DNA of 64,000 nt from Roseisalinus antarcticus. GTDB lineage: Bacteria; Pseudomonadota; Alphaproteobacteria; Rhodobacterales; Rhodobacteraceae. The notes under the pieces are model-generated. The model made no database searches, had not been told where the DNA came from, and was given only the letters and a program-made list of their open reading frames with translations. The stretch lies in the NCBI RefSeq assembly GCF_900172355.1, contig NZ_FWFZ01000012.1:41993-105992 (forward strand). The letters are read 5' to 3'. The stretch's first letter is position 1; every line of letters starts with the position of its first letter. Below, one piece after another: positions 47,319 through 55,977 of the stretch. Both the position numbers and the translations under genes were made by a program.

Positions 47319-48136
47319 CGGATGAATTCCTCTGGCGTGCCCGCCGCGCGCATGATCGGCTTGACCTGCTCGCGCAGAAGCGCGGCGAGCGGCAGGGTCA
47401 TCCCGGCGCGGTCGCCCATTTCGAGGACGATCTGCATGTCCTTGTGGGCCCAGGGGATCTTGTTCATGTCCGCCCAGTTCTCCAGCGGCCAGTTCTTGCC
47501 GCTCGATTTCAGCAGGGCGGGGATCAGCCGCTCGTGGCTGACGCCGTGTTTCTCGGCGATGGCCAGCGCCTCGTGGTCGGCCGCGAGCGCGGCCCAGAGC
47601 AGCATGTTGTTGATCGCCTTGCCGACCATGCCGGTGCCGATCTTGCCCAGGTGATGGATGTCCGTGCCGCAGGCCTCCATCACCGGGCGGACACGCTCCA
47701 GATCCGCCTCGTCGCCACCGACGAGCCACAGCAGATAGCCGCCCTGGGCGCCGATTTCGCCCTGACAGACCGGCGCGTCGAGAAAGGCGACGTTGCGCTC
47801 CTGACAGCGGGCGGCGAGGGTCTCCGCCTCGGTCGGCTTGATCGTGCTGGAGACGACGATGACAGCGCCCGCGCGGGCGCTGGACAGGATGCCGTCGTCG
47901 CCGCAGATCGCCGCCTCGACCTCCTCGAAGAAACCGGGGATGACGAAGATGACGTCGGAATTGGCGGCAACCTCGGCGGGCGAGGCGCGGCCGGTCCCGC
48001 CGTGGGATTCGACCTCGCGGACCCCGACCTCGACCGGATCGTAGACCGAGACGTCGTATCCCGCGGCGAGGATGTGGCGGCACATGGGGCGGCCCATGCG
48101 CCCCGCGCCGATGAAGCCAACCTTGATGTCGCTCAT
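47315..48136 (-). CDS. NAD(P)-dependent 3-hydroxyisobutyrate/tartronate-semialdehyde reductase-like dehydrogenase
   Basis: A 273-residue beta-hydroxyacid dehydrogenase. The Rossmann motif IKVGFIGAGRMGRPMCRHIL lies at the N-terminus, AFLDAPVCQGEIGAQGG is the substrate-binding loop and GTGMVGKAINNMLL holds the catalytic lysine. The ATG at 48136 has GGAG 7 bases upstream; an upstream in-frame extension lacks support. It starts 63 bases after TctB and overlaps the next gene by 4 bases. The family oxidises or reduces 3-hydroxy acids, so it could reduce the aldehyde or semialdehyde made by the ThDP enzyme. The loop reads CQGEIGAQGG, where the archetype has SGG, so the exact substrate may differ. 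Confidence 0.83.
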   Translation of the reverse strand: MSDIKVGFIGAGRMGRPMCRHILAAGYDVSVYDPVEVGVREVESHGGTGRASPAEVAANSDVIFVIPGFFEEVEAAICGDDGILSSARAGAVIVVSSTIKPTEAETLAARCQERNVAFLDAPVCQGEIGAQGGYLLWLVGGDEADLERVRPVMEACGTDIHHLGKIGTGMVGKAINNMLLWAALAADHEALAIAEKHGVSHERLIPALLKSSGKNWPLENWADMNKIPWAHKDMQIVLEMGDRAGMTLPLAALLREQVKPIMRAAGTPEEFIR

Positions 48137-48199
48137 GATGTCACTCCGATTGTCGTCTGGGCCAGCGCCCTCAGGAATTGTCTTGCGGGGCAGATGCAC

Positions 48200-48739
48200 T
48201 CAGGGAAACAGGATGCCCTCGGGCAATGGCAGGCTGAGTAGCTGCACGAAGAGAAGATGCACCGCCCCCATCAGCACGCCGACATAGATCACCCCGAAGA
48301 TCAGCGAGCGGTGCCCGACAATCTTGAGGTAGCCGATGCCGAAGACCACGAGGGTCACGACGATGCCGAACAGGGACAGCACCGTGAAGAAGATCACGAG
48401 GCACAGCAGCGCCTCGCCCCAGGCGCGTCCGTTCGCGGTCGCGAAGGCGCCGGGTGGGGGCTCGTCCAGGTCGCCGCCGCCGTCGGCCTCGTCTGCGGCG
48501 GGGGTCTCCTCCGTGGTGGCGGGCGGCGGAACCAGCGCCGCCATGACCATGAAGACGAGCTTCAGGATCAGCAGCCCGATGGCGAGCCCGCTGAGGACCA
48601 TGGGGAACATCGCCGCGTCCGGGGGCCAGCTGCGGGCGGCGAGGAACGCCGTCGACATGATGCCCAGCACCGCCAGGGTGATGATCCATTCGGCGTAGGC
48701 GTCGACCCGCCCGCCGGTGGAGTCCGTATCCGAGGTCAT
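48200..48739 (-). CDS. tctB: TctB-family small membrane subunit of a tripartite tricarboxylate transporter
   Basis: A 179-residue integral membrane protein of the TctB type, with about four hydrophobic segments (for example AEWIITLAVLGIMSTAFLAA near the N-terminus and LLCLVIFFTVLSLFGIVVTL). An acidic, Pro-rich loop (about residues 75-100) separates the halves. Its start overlaps the TctA stop as ATGA. Small TctB subunits are poorly conserved; identification rests on position, size and topology. Confidence 0.78.
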   Translation of the reverse strand: MTSDTDSTGGRVDAYAEWIITLAVLGIMSTAFLAARSWPPDAAMFPMVLSGLAIGLLILKLVFMVMAALVPPPATTEETPAADEADGGGDLDEPPPGAFATANGRAWGEALLCLVIFFTVLSLFGIVVTLVVFGIGYLKIVGHRSLIFGVIYVGVLMGAVHLLFVQLLSLPLPEGILFP

Positions 48740-50226
48740 TGCACCGCCCTCTTGTTCTTGAATGTCTTCCAGCTTTGCAGGCCCGCGCGGAAGAAGATCA
48801 GCGCCATGAGCGCCCCGAAGCCCATCACGATCGGCCGCGTTACCCAGTCCCAGCCGAACAGCGCCTGCGACAGGAAGAAGTAGCGTTCGCAGATGTCGCC
48901 CAGCACGAGCCCCAGCAGAAGCGGGACGACCGGCCAGCGGAAGCGCTGGCAGATAACCCCGACGGCGGCGGCGACAAGCATCACCCAGACGTCGAACAGG
49001 CTGTTGCTGTTGGCATAGGACCCGAGCACGACCAGCGCCAACAGGAACGGCGCAAGCAGCGGCCCGCTGACCATGGTCAGGCGCGACAGCGGCGCGATGA
49101 TCGGGATGGTGATCAGCAGAACGATCACGTTGGCGATGATTGTCACCCAAATCATCGAGAAGGTGACGTCGAGGTGCTCGGTCAGCATCGCTGGGCCGGG
49201 GTCGATCCCGACGATCAGGAAGGCGGTCAGCACGATGGTGGTGCTGACGCTGCCCGGCAGCCCGAACGAGATCATCGGGATCAGCGATCCGCCGTCCTTG
49301 GCATTGTTGTTGCCGCTGGCGGCGAGCAGGCCCTCGATGCTGCCCTTGCCGAACTTCTCGGGCTCGCGCGAGCTTTGCTTGGCATGACCGTAGGCGATGA
49401 ACTGGGCGACAGACCCGCCGACGCCCGGCACCACGCCGACACCCGCGCCGATCAGGCCGGCCTGCACCACGGTTTTCCAGTGGATGAAGGCGTCGGCAAA
49501 GCCCTTCAGAATCCCGGATGTGCTGCCGGCCGCCTTGCGGGTCGAGATGCTCTTCTTGCTGAGCATCAGCTCCAGGATCTGCGGGCCGCCGAACAGGCCG
49601 ATGACGATCGGCACGATCCCGATGCCGTCCCACATCTCGAGCATCCCGAAGGTATAGCGCGGGACCGATGTCTGCGGGTCGAGGCCGACCAGAGAGATCA
49701 GGATCCCCGCCGAGGCCATGATGAGCCCCTTCAGCATCGAGCCGTCGGACAGGATCGCGATGAAGGTCAGGCCCACCAGGGCCAGCATCAGGAATTCGGG
49801 GGGACCGAAGGCCAGCACCACCGGTCGGATGATCGGGATGGCGAGCACGATCAGGACGGCGCCGATCAACGCACCCATCAGGGACGCCATGAGCATCGCG
49901 CCGATCGCGCGCCCGGCCTCACCGGCCTTTGCCATGGGGTGGCCGTCAAGGACGATTGCCGCGGCCGTCGCCTCCCCTGGTATCCCGAATAATATGGAGG
50001 TGATCCCGCCGGCGGTCGTCGTCACCACCAGCGTGCTGAGCAGGAAGCAGAAGGTCTCGATCGGGGTCATGCCGAAGGTGAACGGCAACATCAGCGCAAG
50101 GGCCACGGGCCCGCCAAGCCCCGGAAGGATCCCGACCACCATGCCGATTATGATGCCGATCATCATCAGGCCGAAGGCGCCGGGGCTCATGATCTGAACC
50201 AACCCGGATATCGCTGCTTCCAACAT
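48736..50226 (-). CDS. tctA: TctA-family large membrane subunit of a tripartite tricarboxylate transporter
   Basis: A 496-residue protein with about twelve membrane segments. Family signatures are GIIIGMVVGILPGLGGPVAL near the N-terminus and GAGVGVVPGVGGSVAQFIAY near the middle, followed by GSLIPMISFGLPGSVSTTIV. TctA moves a carboxylate into the cell with a proton or sodium gradient and receives it from periplasmic TctC. It lies 105 bases after TctC and overlaps TctB. The gene order C-A-B with catabolic genes following is normal for this family and ties import to the block downstream. Confidence 0.92.
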   Translation of the reverse strand: MLEAAISGLVQIMSPGAFGLMMIGIIIGMVVGILPGLGGPVALALMLPFTFGMTPIETFCFLLSTLVVTTTAGGITSILFGIPGEATAAAIVLDGHPMAKAGEAGRAIGAMLMASLMGALIGAVLIVLAIPIIRPVVLAFGPPEFLMLALVGLTFIAILSDGSMLKGLIMASAGILISLVGLDPQTSVPRYTFGMLEMWDGIGIVPIVIGLFGGPQILELMLSKKSISTRKAAGSTSGILKGFADAFIHWKTVVQAGLIGAGVGVVPGVGGSVAQFIAYGHAKQSSREPEKFGKGSIEGLLAASGNNNAKDGGSLIPMISFGLPGSVSTTIVLTAFLIVGIDPGPAMLTEHLDVTFSMIWVTIIANVIVLLITIPIIAPLSRLTMVSGPLLAPFLLALVVLGSYANSNSLFDVWVMLVAAAVGVICQRFRWPVVPLLLGLVLGDICERYFFLSQALFGWDWVTRPIVMGFGALMALIFFRAGLQSWKTFKNKRAVQ

Positions 50227-50331
50227 TTAATCTGGCCCTTTGTCGCGTGCGAGGCATGTCGCGTGTGAGACGTGGCCGGGTCGCCGCTTCGGGCGACCCG
50301 GTTCAGGTGTCCTCGGGCAATCGAACCGGGA

Positions 50332-51384
50332 TCAGTTCGAGTAGGACTCGATCAGCAGATCGGCGTAGTCCTGCGGGACGTTCCCCGTCAGGCTGACGAT
50401 CGTCTCCTGGAGATCGGCACCGCTGATCGGGGCCACGGGCCGGTTGATCTCGGCGGATTCGGCCAGGAAGGCCTCGTCCACCACGGTCGCATCGAAGGCG
50501 TCCCGCAGGCAGGTCAGGCGATCCTCAGGGATGCCCGGAGGCCCGGCGATGGCCCGGCCACCGGCCACGAGGTCCGCATGGGCCTTGACCAGGGCAAGGT
50601 TGTCGCCCTCGAGATACTCGCCGATCGGCGTCAGATCCGGGAAGTCGGGATCGGCATTGTCGTCGAACAGCCAGAGGATGCTGGCGGATTCGGCTGCAGC
50701 CGCCTGGCGGGCGCCGCTGTAGGACGAGGTGAAGAGGTCGAGCTCACCCCGGGCCAGCGACGAATAGACCTCGGGCGCACCCGAGAAGCCGACCACGATA
50801 TTGGAATCCAGATCGAAGACCTTGGTCAGAATCTGCGCCTCGATGTAGTCGATGTCGCCGACACCCGAAGACCCGATCCGCACCGGACGCTCGGCCGAGA
50901 TGGCCTGGATCGCCTCGGGCGACGCGATGTCGCTGCCGAAACCGACGGCGACCACGTCCGGCTCGCCGGAAACGCGGCCGATCCATGAGAACTCCGCACT
51001 TTCGAAGCCCACACCGGCGGCGCCGCCCAGCTCTGCGGTCAGCATGCCGCTGGTGGACATGACCTGCAGCATCAGGCCATCGGGATCGGCGGCCCAGGTC
51101 TGGTTGGTGGCGAGCATGCCACCCGCGCCGGGCTGGTTGCGGACGATCATGCTATCGGCGCCGAGGATCGGGCCCATGTATTTGGCCACGAGGCGACCGT
51201 AGGCGTCAAAGCCGCCGCCCGGGTTGAAGGGCACCACCAGCTCGACCGTCTGGCCCGAAAAGAAAGAACAATCGGTCTGCGCCGAGACTGCCCCCGGCAG
51301 AATGGCCACGGCGCTGAGAATCGCCGCCGCGCAAGCCGAAGATTGGAATTTGCCGCTGCCGGCTGCGTCATTGTACTGGAACAT
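50332..51384 (-). CDS. tctC: TctC-family periplasmic binding protein
   Basis: A 350-residue exported solute-binding protein. The N-terminal signal peptide has a hydrophobic core (AAAILSAVAILPGAVSAQTD), with likely cleavage after VSA. The mature part opens with VELVVPFNPGGGFDAYGRLV, the standard TctC strand and phosphate-like loop, followed by VRNQPGAGGMLATN. I chose ATG 51384 (MFQYND), with GGGGA upstream, over a TTG 10 codons earlier. TctC proteins bind di- and tricarboxylates and related small acids; the ligand cannot be told from sequence. It heads the transporter and catabolic block. Confidence 0.9.
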   Translation of the reverse strand: MFQYNDAAGSGKFQSSACAAAILSAVAILPGAVSAQTDCSFFSGQTVELVVPFNPGGGFDAYGRLVAKYMGPILGADSMIVRNQPGAGGMLATNQTWAADPDGLMLQVMSTSGMLTAELGGAAGVGFESAEFSWIGRVSGEPDVVAVGFGSDIASPEAIQAISAERPVRIGSSGVGDIDYIEAQILTKVFDLDSNIVVGFSGAPEVYSSLARGELDLFTSSYSGARQAAAAESASILWLFDDNADPDFPDLTPIGEYLEGDNLALVKAHADLVAGGRAIAGPPGIPEDRLTCLRDAFDATVVDEAFLAESAEINRPVAPISGADLQETIVSLTGNVPQDYADLLIESYSN

Positions 51385-51709
51385 CGCTTTTTCCCCGTGG
51401 GTATCCTGTTGCAATTTGACCGAAGCTCGCCCCGCATATCGCTTGCGTTATCGGTCAGGTCAGGTCGTCGTTCTGCGGGACCAGCCGTAGGATCGTATTT
51501 TCAATATGCGCGCAGTTTCTCACCACACAAATAAATAATTTAGTATGATTATGCCGGATTTTGTTATCAATCGGTTTTGGAGGGTGGCCTGCCGGGCGGG
51601 CTGAACCGGGCCCGCCTGGTCTCGCGGGCCCACCCCTAAATCTCTGTTTATTAAATGCTTTTACCGCTCTCCCGGCCCACGGCGGAAACGCCGACCGGGC
51701 GGGCTCAGG
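51385..51709. other. Intergenic region with the tctC promoter and a hairpin
   Basis: These 325 bases contain no gene. The half near tctC is AT-rich. On the minus strand TTGATA (51565-51570) is followed 18-19 bases later by ATACTA/TACTAA, a plausible promoter for tctC. The half near abrB has the 8-bp inverted repeat GGGCCCGC/GCGGGCCC (51608-51631) without a T run, and could mark the end of abrB transcription. Confidence 0.4.
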
Positions 51710-52780
51710 TCACCGGGAGCGCCGCCCGATCACCCCGGCCAACGGGGGCACGAAAGCCAGGACCAGCAGGAACCGAAGCATCTGCATCGTCATCACGAAG
51801 CCCATATCCGCGCCACCCGAGGCGGAAAGGACGGCGACCATGTCCACGCCCCCGGGGCTGGTCGCGAGGTAGGCCGTCAGCGGGTCCACGCCGTGGAACA
51901 CCACCAGCCAGGCGGCCACGCCCGCGCAGGCGCCCAGCAGCAGCAGGGAACTGAGAAGGATCGCGGGCATCACCGACAGCGCGTGCATCACAAGCGGCCG
52001 GGTGAACCGCAGACCGATTCGCCAGCCCAGAAGGGTGTAGACCCCGAACAACAGCGGCGCCGGCAGCCGAAGGTCCAGCCACCCCAGATGGCTGAGCAGC
52101 AGGCCGCCCGCGAGCGGAAAGACCAGGGCCATGGACTTGATGCCGGTGATGCGGGCCACCGCCGGGCCGGCAAGCGCCAGCACCAGCGTCTCGCAGACCG
52201 CGATCCAGTCCAGCGGGGCGGCCACCGCCTGCGCGGTGGCCGTGGCCGCGGGCTCGTGACCGATGGCCCAGGTGACGGCGGTCGCGATGATCGCGATCAG
52301 GACCAGCCGGAGATACTGCATGAAGGCCACGGTCTGCGCATCGGCGCCGGCATTTTCCGCCATGAAGGTCATCATCGTGGCGGCACCGGGGCTCAGCCCC
52401 CAGACCACGGTCGTTCCGGGCAGGATTTTCGCGGCAGTCAGGATCCAGCCAAGCGCCAGCGCGGTCACGAAAAGGCAGATCGCCGAGATCAGGAAAACCG
52501 GCCATTGCGAGACGAGGCCCACCGAGGTGTCCAGCGGCATCGCGTTCGCGATCAGGGTGCCCAGCACGCCTTGGCCGATGAGCGACCAGGTGTTCGTGAT
52601 CCGCAGCGTCCCGCCGAAGACCGTGAAGAAGATGCCGGCGATCATCGCGCCGATCAGCCAAGCGGCCGGGAACGACACCAGCAGCAGCGCCGAGATCATG
52701 ACGGAGGACATCGCCCCCAGGATCAGCCATTGCCAGGGCCGCGCGAGAGGCTGCCGCCCGGCGGGGTCGGGCCGGGTCAT
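51710..52780 (-). CDS. AbrB-family putative transport/regulatory membrane protein
   Basis: A 356-residue membrane protein of the AbrB/ammonia monooxygenase-like family (not the DNA-binding AbrB). About ten hydrophobic segments in two repeated halves are visible. Each half has a 'P..G.L.G' hairpin: FPAAWLIGAMIAGIFFTVFG in the first and FPLAGGLLLSHLGWLDLRLP in the second. The family motif SPGAATMM in the first half has its counterpart SPGGVDMVAVL in the second. Function in the family is unclear; transport of a small molecule is the best guess. It lies 37 bases after the thioesterase gene. I infer that it is part of the acyl-CoA group or of the TctABC region. Confidence 0.8.
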   Translation of the reverse strand: MTRPDPAGRQPLARPWQWLILGAMSSVMISALLLVSFPAAWLIGAMIAGIFFTVFGGTLRITNTWSLIGQGVLGTLIANAMPLDTSVGLVSQWPVFLISAICLFVTALALGWILTAAKILPGTTVVWGLSPGAATMMTFMAENAGADAQTVAFMQYLRLVLIAIIATAVTWAIGHEPAATATAQAVAAPLDWIAVCETLVLALAGPAVARITGIKSMALVFPLAGGLLLSHLGWLDLRLPAPLLFGVYTLLGWRIGLRFTRPLVMHALSVMPAILLSSLLLLGACAGVAAWLVVFHGVDPLTAYLATSPGGVDMVAVLSASGGADMGFVMTMQMLRFLLVLAFVPPLAGVIGRRSR

Positions 52781-52817
52781 CGCGGAACCGCCCCTTCCCG
52801 CAGACCAGGCAGCCCGG

Positions 52818-53246
52818 TCATCCCGGCGGCCGCGGCGCCATGAAGGTCCCCCGGGCACTGGCCAGCAGCTTGTCGTCGAGGTCGTGGACGGTCGCCTCGG
52901 AGGTCGAGATCTGGCGACCCGCCTTGATGACACGGCCCTTGGCGATCAGGTCGCCCTTCTTGGCAAGCCGGTGGTAGTCGACGCGCAGGTCCACGGTCGG
53001 CGCGGGGCCGCCGTGATGCTCCACCAGGGCGAAATTCGCGGCGAAATCCAGCAGTGCGGCCAGGATGCCCCCCTGGGTCTGGCCGATCTTGGGGTTGGCC
53101 ACCCATTCCGGCCGCCACGTGGCGCGCAGCGTGATTTCTCCGTCCTTCAGGTCGAGGATCTCGAGCCCGAGCCAGGACAGGAAGGCGCTCTTTTCGACGA
53201 TCGCCTGGACATCGGCGGCCGTCATCGGGTTTGCGGCATCGCTCAT
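52818..53246 (-). CDS. PaaI-like hotdog-fold thioesterase
   Basis: A 142-residue single hotdog domain. The family sequence IGQTQGGILAALLDFAANFA stands at about residues 54-73, with the glycines and an Asp that in PaaI-type enzymes support thioester hydrolysis, followed by TVDLRVDYHRLAKKGDL. It should hydrolyse an acyl-CoA. It lies 17 bases after the acyl-CoA synthetase gene, which suggests acyl-CoA turnover. Confidence 0.82.
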   Translation of the reverse strand: MSDAANPMTAADVQAIVEKSAFLSWLGLEILDLKDGEITLRATWRPEWVANPKIGQTQGGILAALLDFAANFALVEHHGGPAPTVDLRVDYHRLAKKGDLIAKGRVIKAGRQISTSEATVHDLDDKLLASARGTFMAPRPPG

Positions 53247-53263
53247 ACTGTCTTCCTTTCGGG

Positions 53264-54778
53264 CTAGCTCCGATTTTCCTTCAGGCGCACGGCCTCGGAT
53301 TCAAGCCGGCGGCGGTCGATCTTGCCGACGCCAGTCATCGGCAGCTCCGGCAGGAAAATGACCTTGCGCGGATGCTGATAGGGCGGAGCGTTCTCGAGGA
53401 CGTATTGCTTGATCGCCGCCTCGTCCAGGTCGGACCCGGCCTGGCGCACGACGAAGGCATAGGGCACGGTGTGCTTGATCTCGTCCGGGGCGGGGACGAC
53501 CACGGCCTGGTCCACCTCCGGCAGCCGCTCAATCACCAGCTCCACCTCGGCGGGATAGATGTTGTGGCCGCTGGAGGTGAACATGTCGTCGGACCGGCCG
53601 ACGAAGAAATACCAGCCCTCCGCGTCGCGCCGCAGGATGTCGCCGGTGTTGAACCAGCCGTCGGCATCCATGCGCTTGTTGTATTCCGCGTCGTTCTTGG
53701 CGTAGCCGCTCATCATGCCGGGGCCGCGGACGTGCAGCACGCCGAAATCTTCGCTTTCACCGTCCACCAGCCGGAACTCGTTGCCCGGCATTGGGTATCC
53801 GACGGAATGGCGCGGCCGCTTGCCGCTCTCGGGATGGCTGCCGAAAAGCGCGGCGCTGGTCTCGGTGATGCCGAAGATCAGGTTGATGCTGGCATTGGGA
53901 AAGAGCTCGGCGACATTGTCGATCAGCTCGTCCGACGCCGGGGCGCCGCCGATGGTCGCCAGCCGCACGAAGGAATAATCCTGCCCCGCGATCAGGTCGC
54001 GTTGGCGCAGGATCAACGCGAAGATCGTGGGCACGCCGCCCAGGATCGTCGTCTTGAAGGTGTTGATCGCCTGCACGAAGCTCCGCGCCTCGAACTTGCG
54101 CATCAGCACGACGGTCGAGCCGCCGTGCAGGACGCATTTGATCGAGTTCATCGCGTGCTTGTGATAGAGCGGCGCGGCCACGAGCATCCGGTCTTCGGGC
54201 GAGAAATGCCGATCCTCGGAAATGGTCCTGGCCACCCAGGTATGCGCCCGGTGCGAAAGCAGGACGCCCTTGGGCCGACCCGTCGAGCCCGAGGTATAGG
54301 CGTGGAAAGCGACGGAGTCCGCGTCGGGCTGGAACGGCTCGAACGGCCCGAAATCCTTGAACGTCGAAAGCCCGTCGTCGCCGTCGTCATCCACCAGGAC
54401 GCCGGGCACGTCCGCGGGCAGATTGCCGGCCAGCCCGGTTTCACAGAACACAATGGAGACGTCGGAATTGTCGATGATCCAGTGGATCGTGTCGGCCGAG
54501 TTGAGGATGCCCATCATCACCGGCACCACGCCCGCGCGCATCGCGCCGTAGAACACCTCCAGGAATTCGACCCGGTTGGAACAATACACCCCGACGGTGT
54601 CGCCGGGCCCGAGCCCCCGCGCCACAAGGCCCCGTGCGACGGCATCGCAGGAGGCGTGGAAGGTCGGGTAGTCGATCTGCCGCGGGTTGTCCGGGTCCGA
54701 CAGGTCGACGACCGCGATATGGCCCGGCTCGGTGAACTTGGCGCCGAGACAGCCGAGGTTCTGGACAGGGCCGGTCAT
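53264..54778 (-). CDS. AMP-forming acyl-CoA synthetase
   Basis: A 504-residue member of the ANL superfamily. The ATP-binding loop is YTSGSTGRPKGVLLSH, followed by the A5-type motif LIFGITETSAALFG, the A7-type motif WFNTGDILRRDAEGWYFFVG and R-S-D-D. The C-terminal lysine region reads PMTGVGKIDRRRL. It activates a carboxylic acid through acyl-AMP to acyl-CoA. The ATG at 54778 overlaps the oxidoreductase stop by 4 bases. Possible substrates are medium-chain or aromatic acids. A CoA ester of a ring-degradation product would be a natural link to the neighbouring islands, but this is inference. Confidence 0.87.
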   Translation of the reverse strand: MTGPVQNLGCLGAKFTEPGHIAVVDLSDPDNPRQIDYPTFHASCDAVARGLVARGLGPGDTVGVYCSNRVEFLEVFYGAMRAGVVPVMMGILNSADTIHWIIDNSDVSIVFCETGLAGNLPADVPGVLVDDDGDDGLSTFKDFGPFEPFQPDADSVAFHAYTSGSTGRPKGVLLSHRAHTWVARTISEDRHFSPEDRMLVAAPLYHKHAMNSIKCVLHGGSTVVLMRKFEARSFVQAINTFKTTILGGVPTIFALILRQRDLIAGQDYSFVRLATIGGAPASDELIDNVAELFPNASINLIFGITETSAALFGSHPESGKRPRHSVGYPMPGNEFRLVDGESEDFGVLHVRGPGMMSGYAKNDAEYNKRMDADGWFNTGDILRRDAEGWYFFVGRSDDMFTSSGHNIYPAEVELVIERLPEVDQAVVVPAPDEIKHTVPYAFVVRQAGSDLDEAAIKQYVLENAPPYQHPRKVIFLPELPMTGVGKIDRRRLESEAVRLKENRS

Positions 54779-55776
54779 GGCGTCACGATCACCTTGCCGA
54801 ACACCTGCCGGTTCTCCATCAGGCCGATCCCTTCGACCGCGCGTTCCAGCGGCAGCAAGGTCTCGATCACCGGCTCCAGCCGCCCGGACGCCACATGATC
54901 GAGGCAGGCGCGGATGTCGTCGGGCACATAGGCGCGGCTGCCGATGATCTCGGTCTCGCGGTGCCACAGGAAGCGCACGTCGATCTCGCACTCATGGCCC
55001 GCGGTGGAGCCGCAGGTCAGGATCCGGCCGCCTTTCGCCATGCTGCGCTGGGTTTCGATCCAGGTGTCGCCGCCGGTGAAGTTCACCGCCACGTCGACGC
55101 CGGTCTTGCCGGTCGCCGCCCAGACCGCCTTGGAGAACTTCGGCTCGTCGGAATAGTTGATGATGTGGTCCGCGCCGAGCGCCTGAAGCTTGCGGCCCTT
55201 CTCTTCGGTCGAGGTGCAGGCGAAGACCTCCATCCCGACCATCTTGGCGAACTGGATGCAGGACACGCCGACACCGCCGCTGGCGCCGAGGATGAGGATC
55301 TTCTCGCCCTTCTGGACATGGCCGCGGGTGAACAGCATCCGGTGGCTCGTGCCATAGGCGATCGGCAGCGCCGCCGCCTGCTCGAAGCTCACGCCCTCGG
55401 GGATCTCGATCAGCTGCTCTTCGTCGACAGAGATGTATTCGCAGAGACCGCCGTTGCCGTTCTCGCCCAGCACGCCGCCCTTCGGGAAGCGCGGAAACAG
55501 GGCGACCTTCTTGCCGACCCAGGACGGGTCTGTGCCGGCGCCCACGCTGCGGACGATGCCGGCGATGTCGCCGCCCGGAATCCGGGGCATCTTGGTGGGC
55601 ATGCCCGGCATGCCGTGCATGACGAAGACATCCATGTAGTTCAGGCCGCAAGCCTTGACCTCGACCAGGGCGTGACCGTCCTCGGCTTCGGGACGGGGCC
55701 AGGTATCGAGCTTGAACTGATCGAGACCGCCGTGAGCCTGCAAAGCGACGACACGCATCGTGGGGCTGTTGGACAT
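54775..55776 (-). CDS. Medium-chain dehydrogenase/reductase (quinone oxidoreductase-like)
   Basis: A 333-residue MDR-family enzyme. The N-terminal GroES-like domain reads VEVKACGLNYMDVFVMHGMP. The cofactor domain has ILILGASGGVGVSCIQFAKM, whose GxGGVG loop with following CTSTEEKGRKLQALGADHII suggests NADPH. The zinc-ligand pattern of true alcohol dehydrogenases is incomplete. The ATG at 55776 follows GGGAGGCCTTC, an excellent ribosome site. It begins a minus-strand unit with the acyl-CoA synthetase, thioesterase and AbrB genes. It could reduce an enone or enoyl-CoA, with quinone also possible. Confidence 0.85.
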   Translation of the reverse strand: MSNSPTMRVVALQAHGGLDQFKLDTWPRPEAEDGHALVEVKACGLNYMDVFVMHGMPGMPTKMPRIPGGDIAGIVRSVGAGTDPSWVGKKVALFPRFPKGGVLGENGNGGLCEYISVDEEQLIEIPEGVSFEQAAALPIAYGTSHRMLFTRGHVQKGEKILILGASGGVGVSCIQFAKMVGMEVFACTSTEEKGRKLQALGADHIINYSDEPKFSKAVWAATGKTGVDVAVNFTGGDTWIETQRSMAKGGRILTCGSTAGHECEIDVRFLWHRETEIIGSRAYVPDDIRACLDHVASGRLEPVIETLLPLERAVEGIGLMENRQVFGKVIVTP

Positions 55777-55844
55777 GAAGGCCTCCCGAATTCGATTGCG
55801 GATTGAGTTCACCCTGCGATAGGCGATCGCTGCCACCTAGGCAA

Positions 55845-55882
55845 ATTGATAAATTTCGATCATTATTACTATTTATTGATAA
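55845..55882. promoter_or_regulatory. Direct repeat ATTGATAA in the AT-rich region upstream of the MDR gene
   Basis: ATTGATAA occurs at 55845-55852 and 55875-55882, exactly 30 bases apart (about three helical turns), in a strongly AT-rich stretch between fabH and the MDR gene. This is where the promoter of the MDR-acyl-CoA unit should be. Confidence 0.35.
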
Positions 55883-55977
55883 GTCCGCCGGGCGGTCCGG
55901 GGCCGGAAAGCCCTGGCAACGCGCTTGCCGGGGCCTGATTCATCGGGCCGGATGTGGTGGGAATCGCTCCGAGGAAG

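Noticed and set aside
52818..54778. Benzoate- or phenylacetate-type ring degradation cluster
   Set aside because: No ring epoxidase, Paa or Box genes accompany the ligase and PaaI-like thioesterase.
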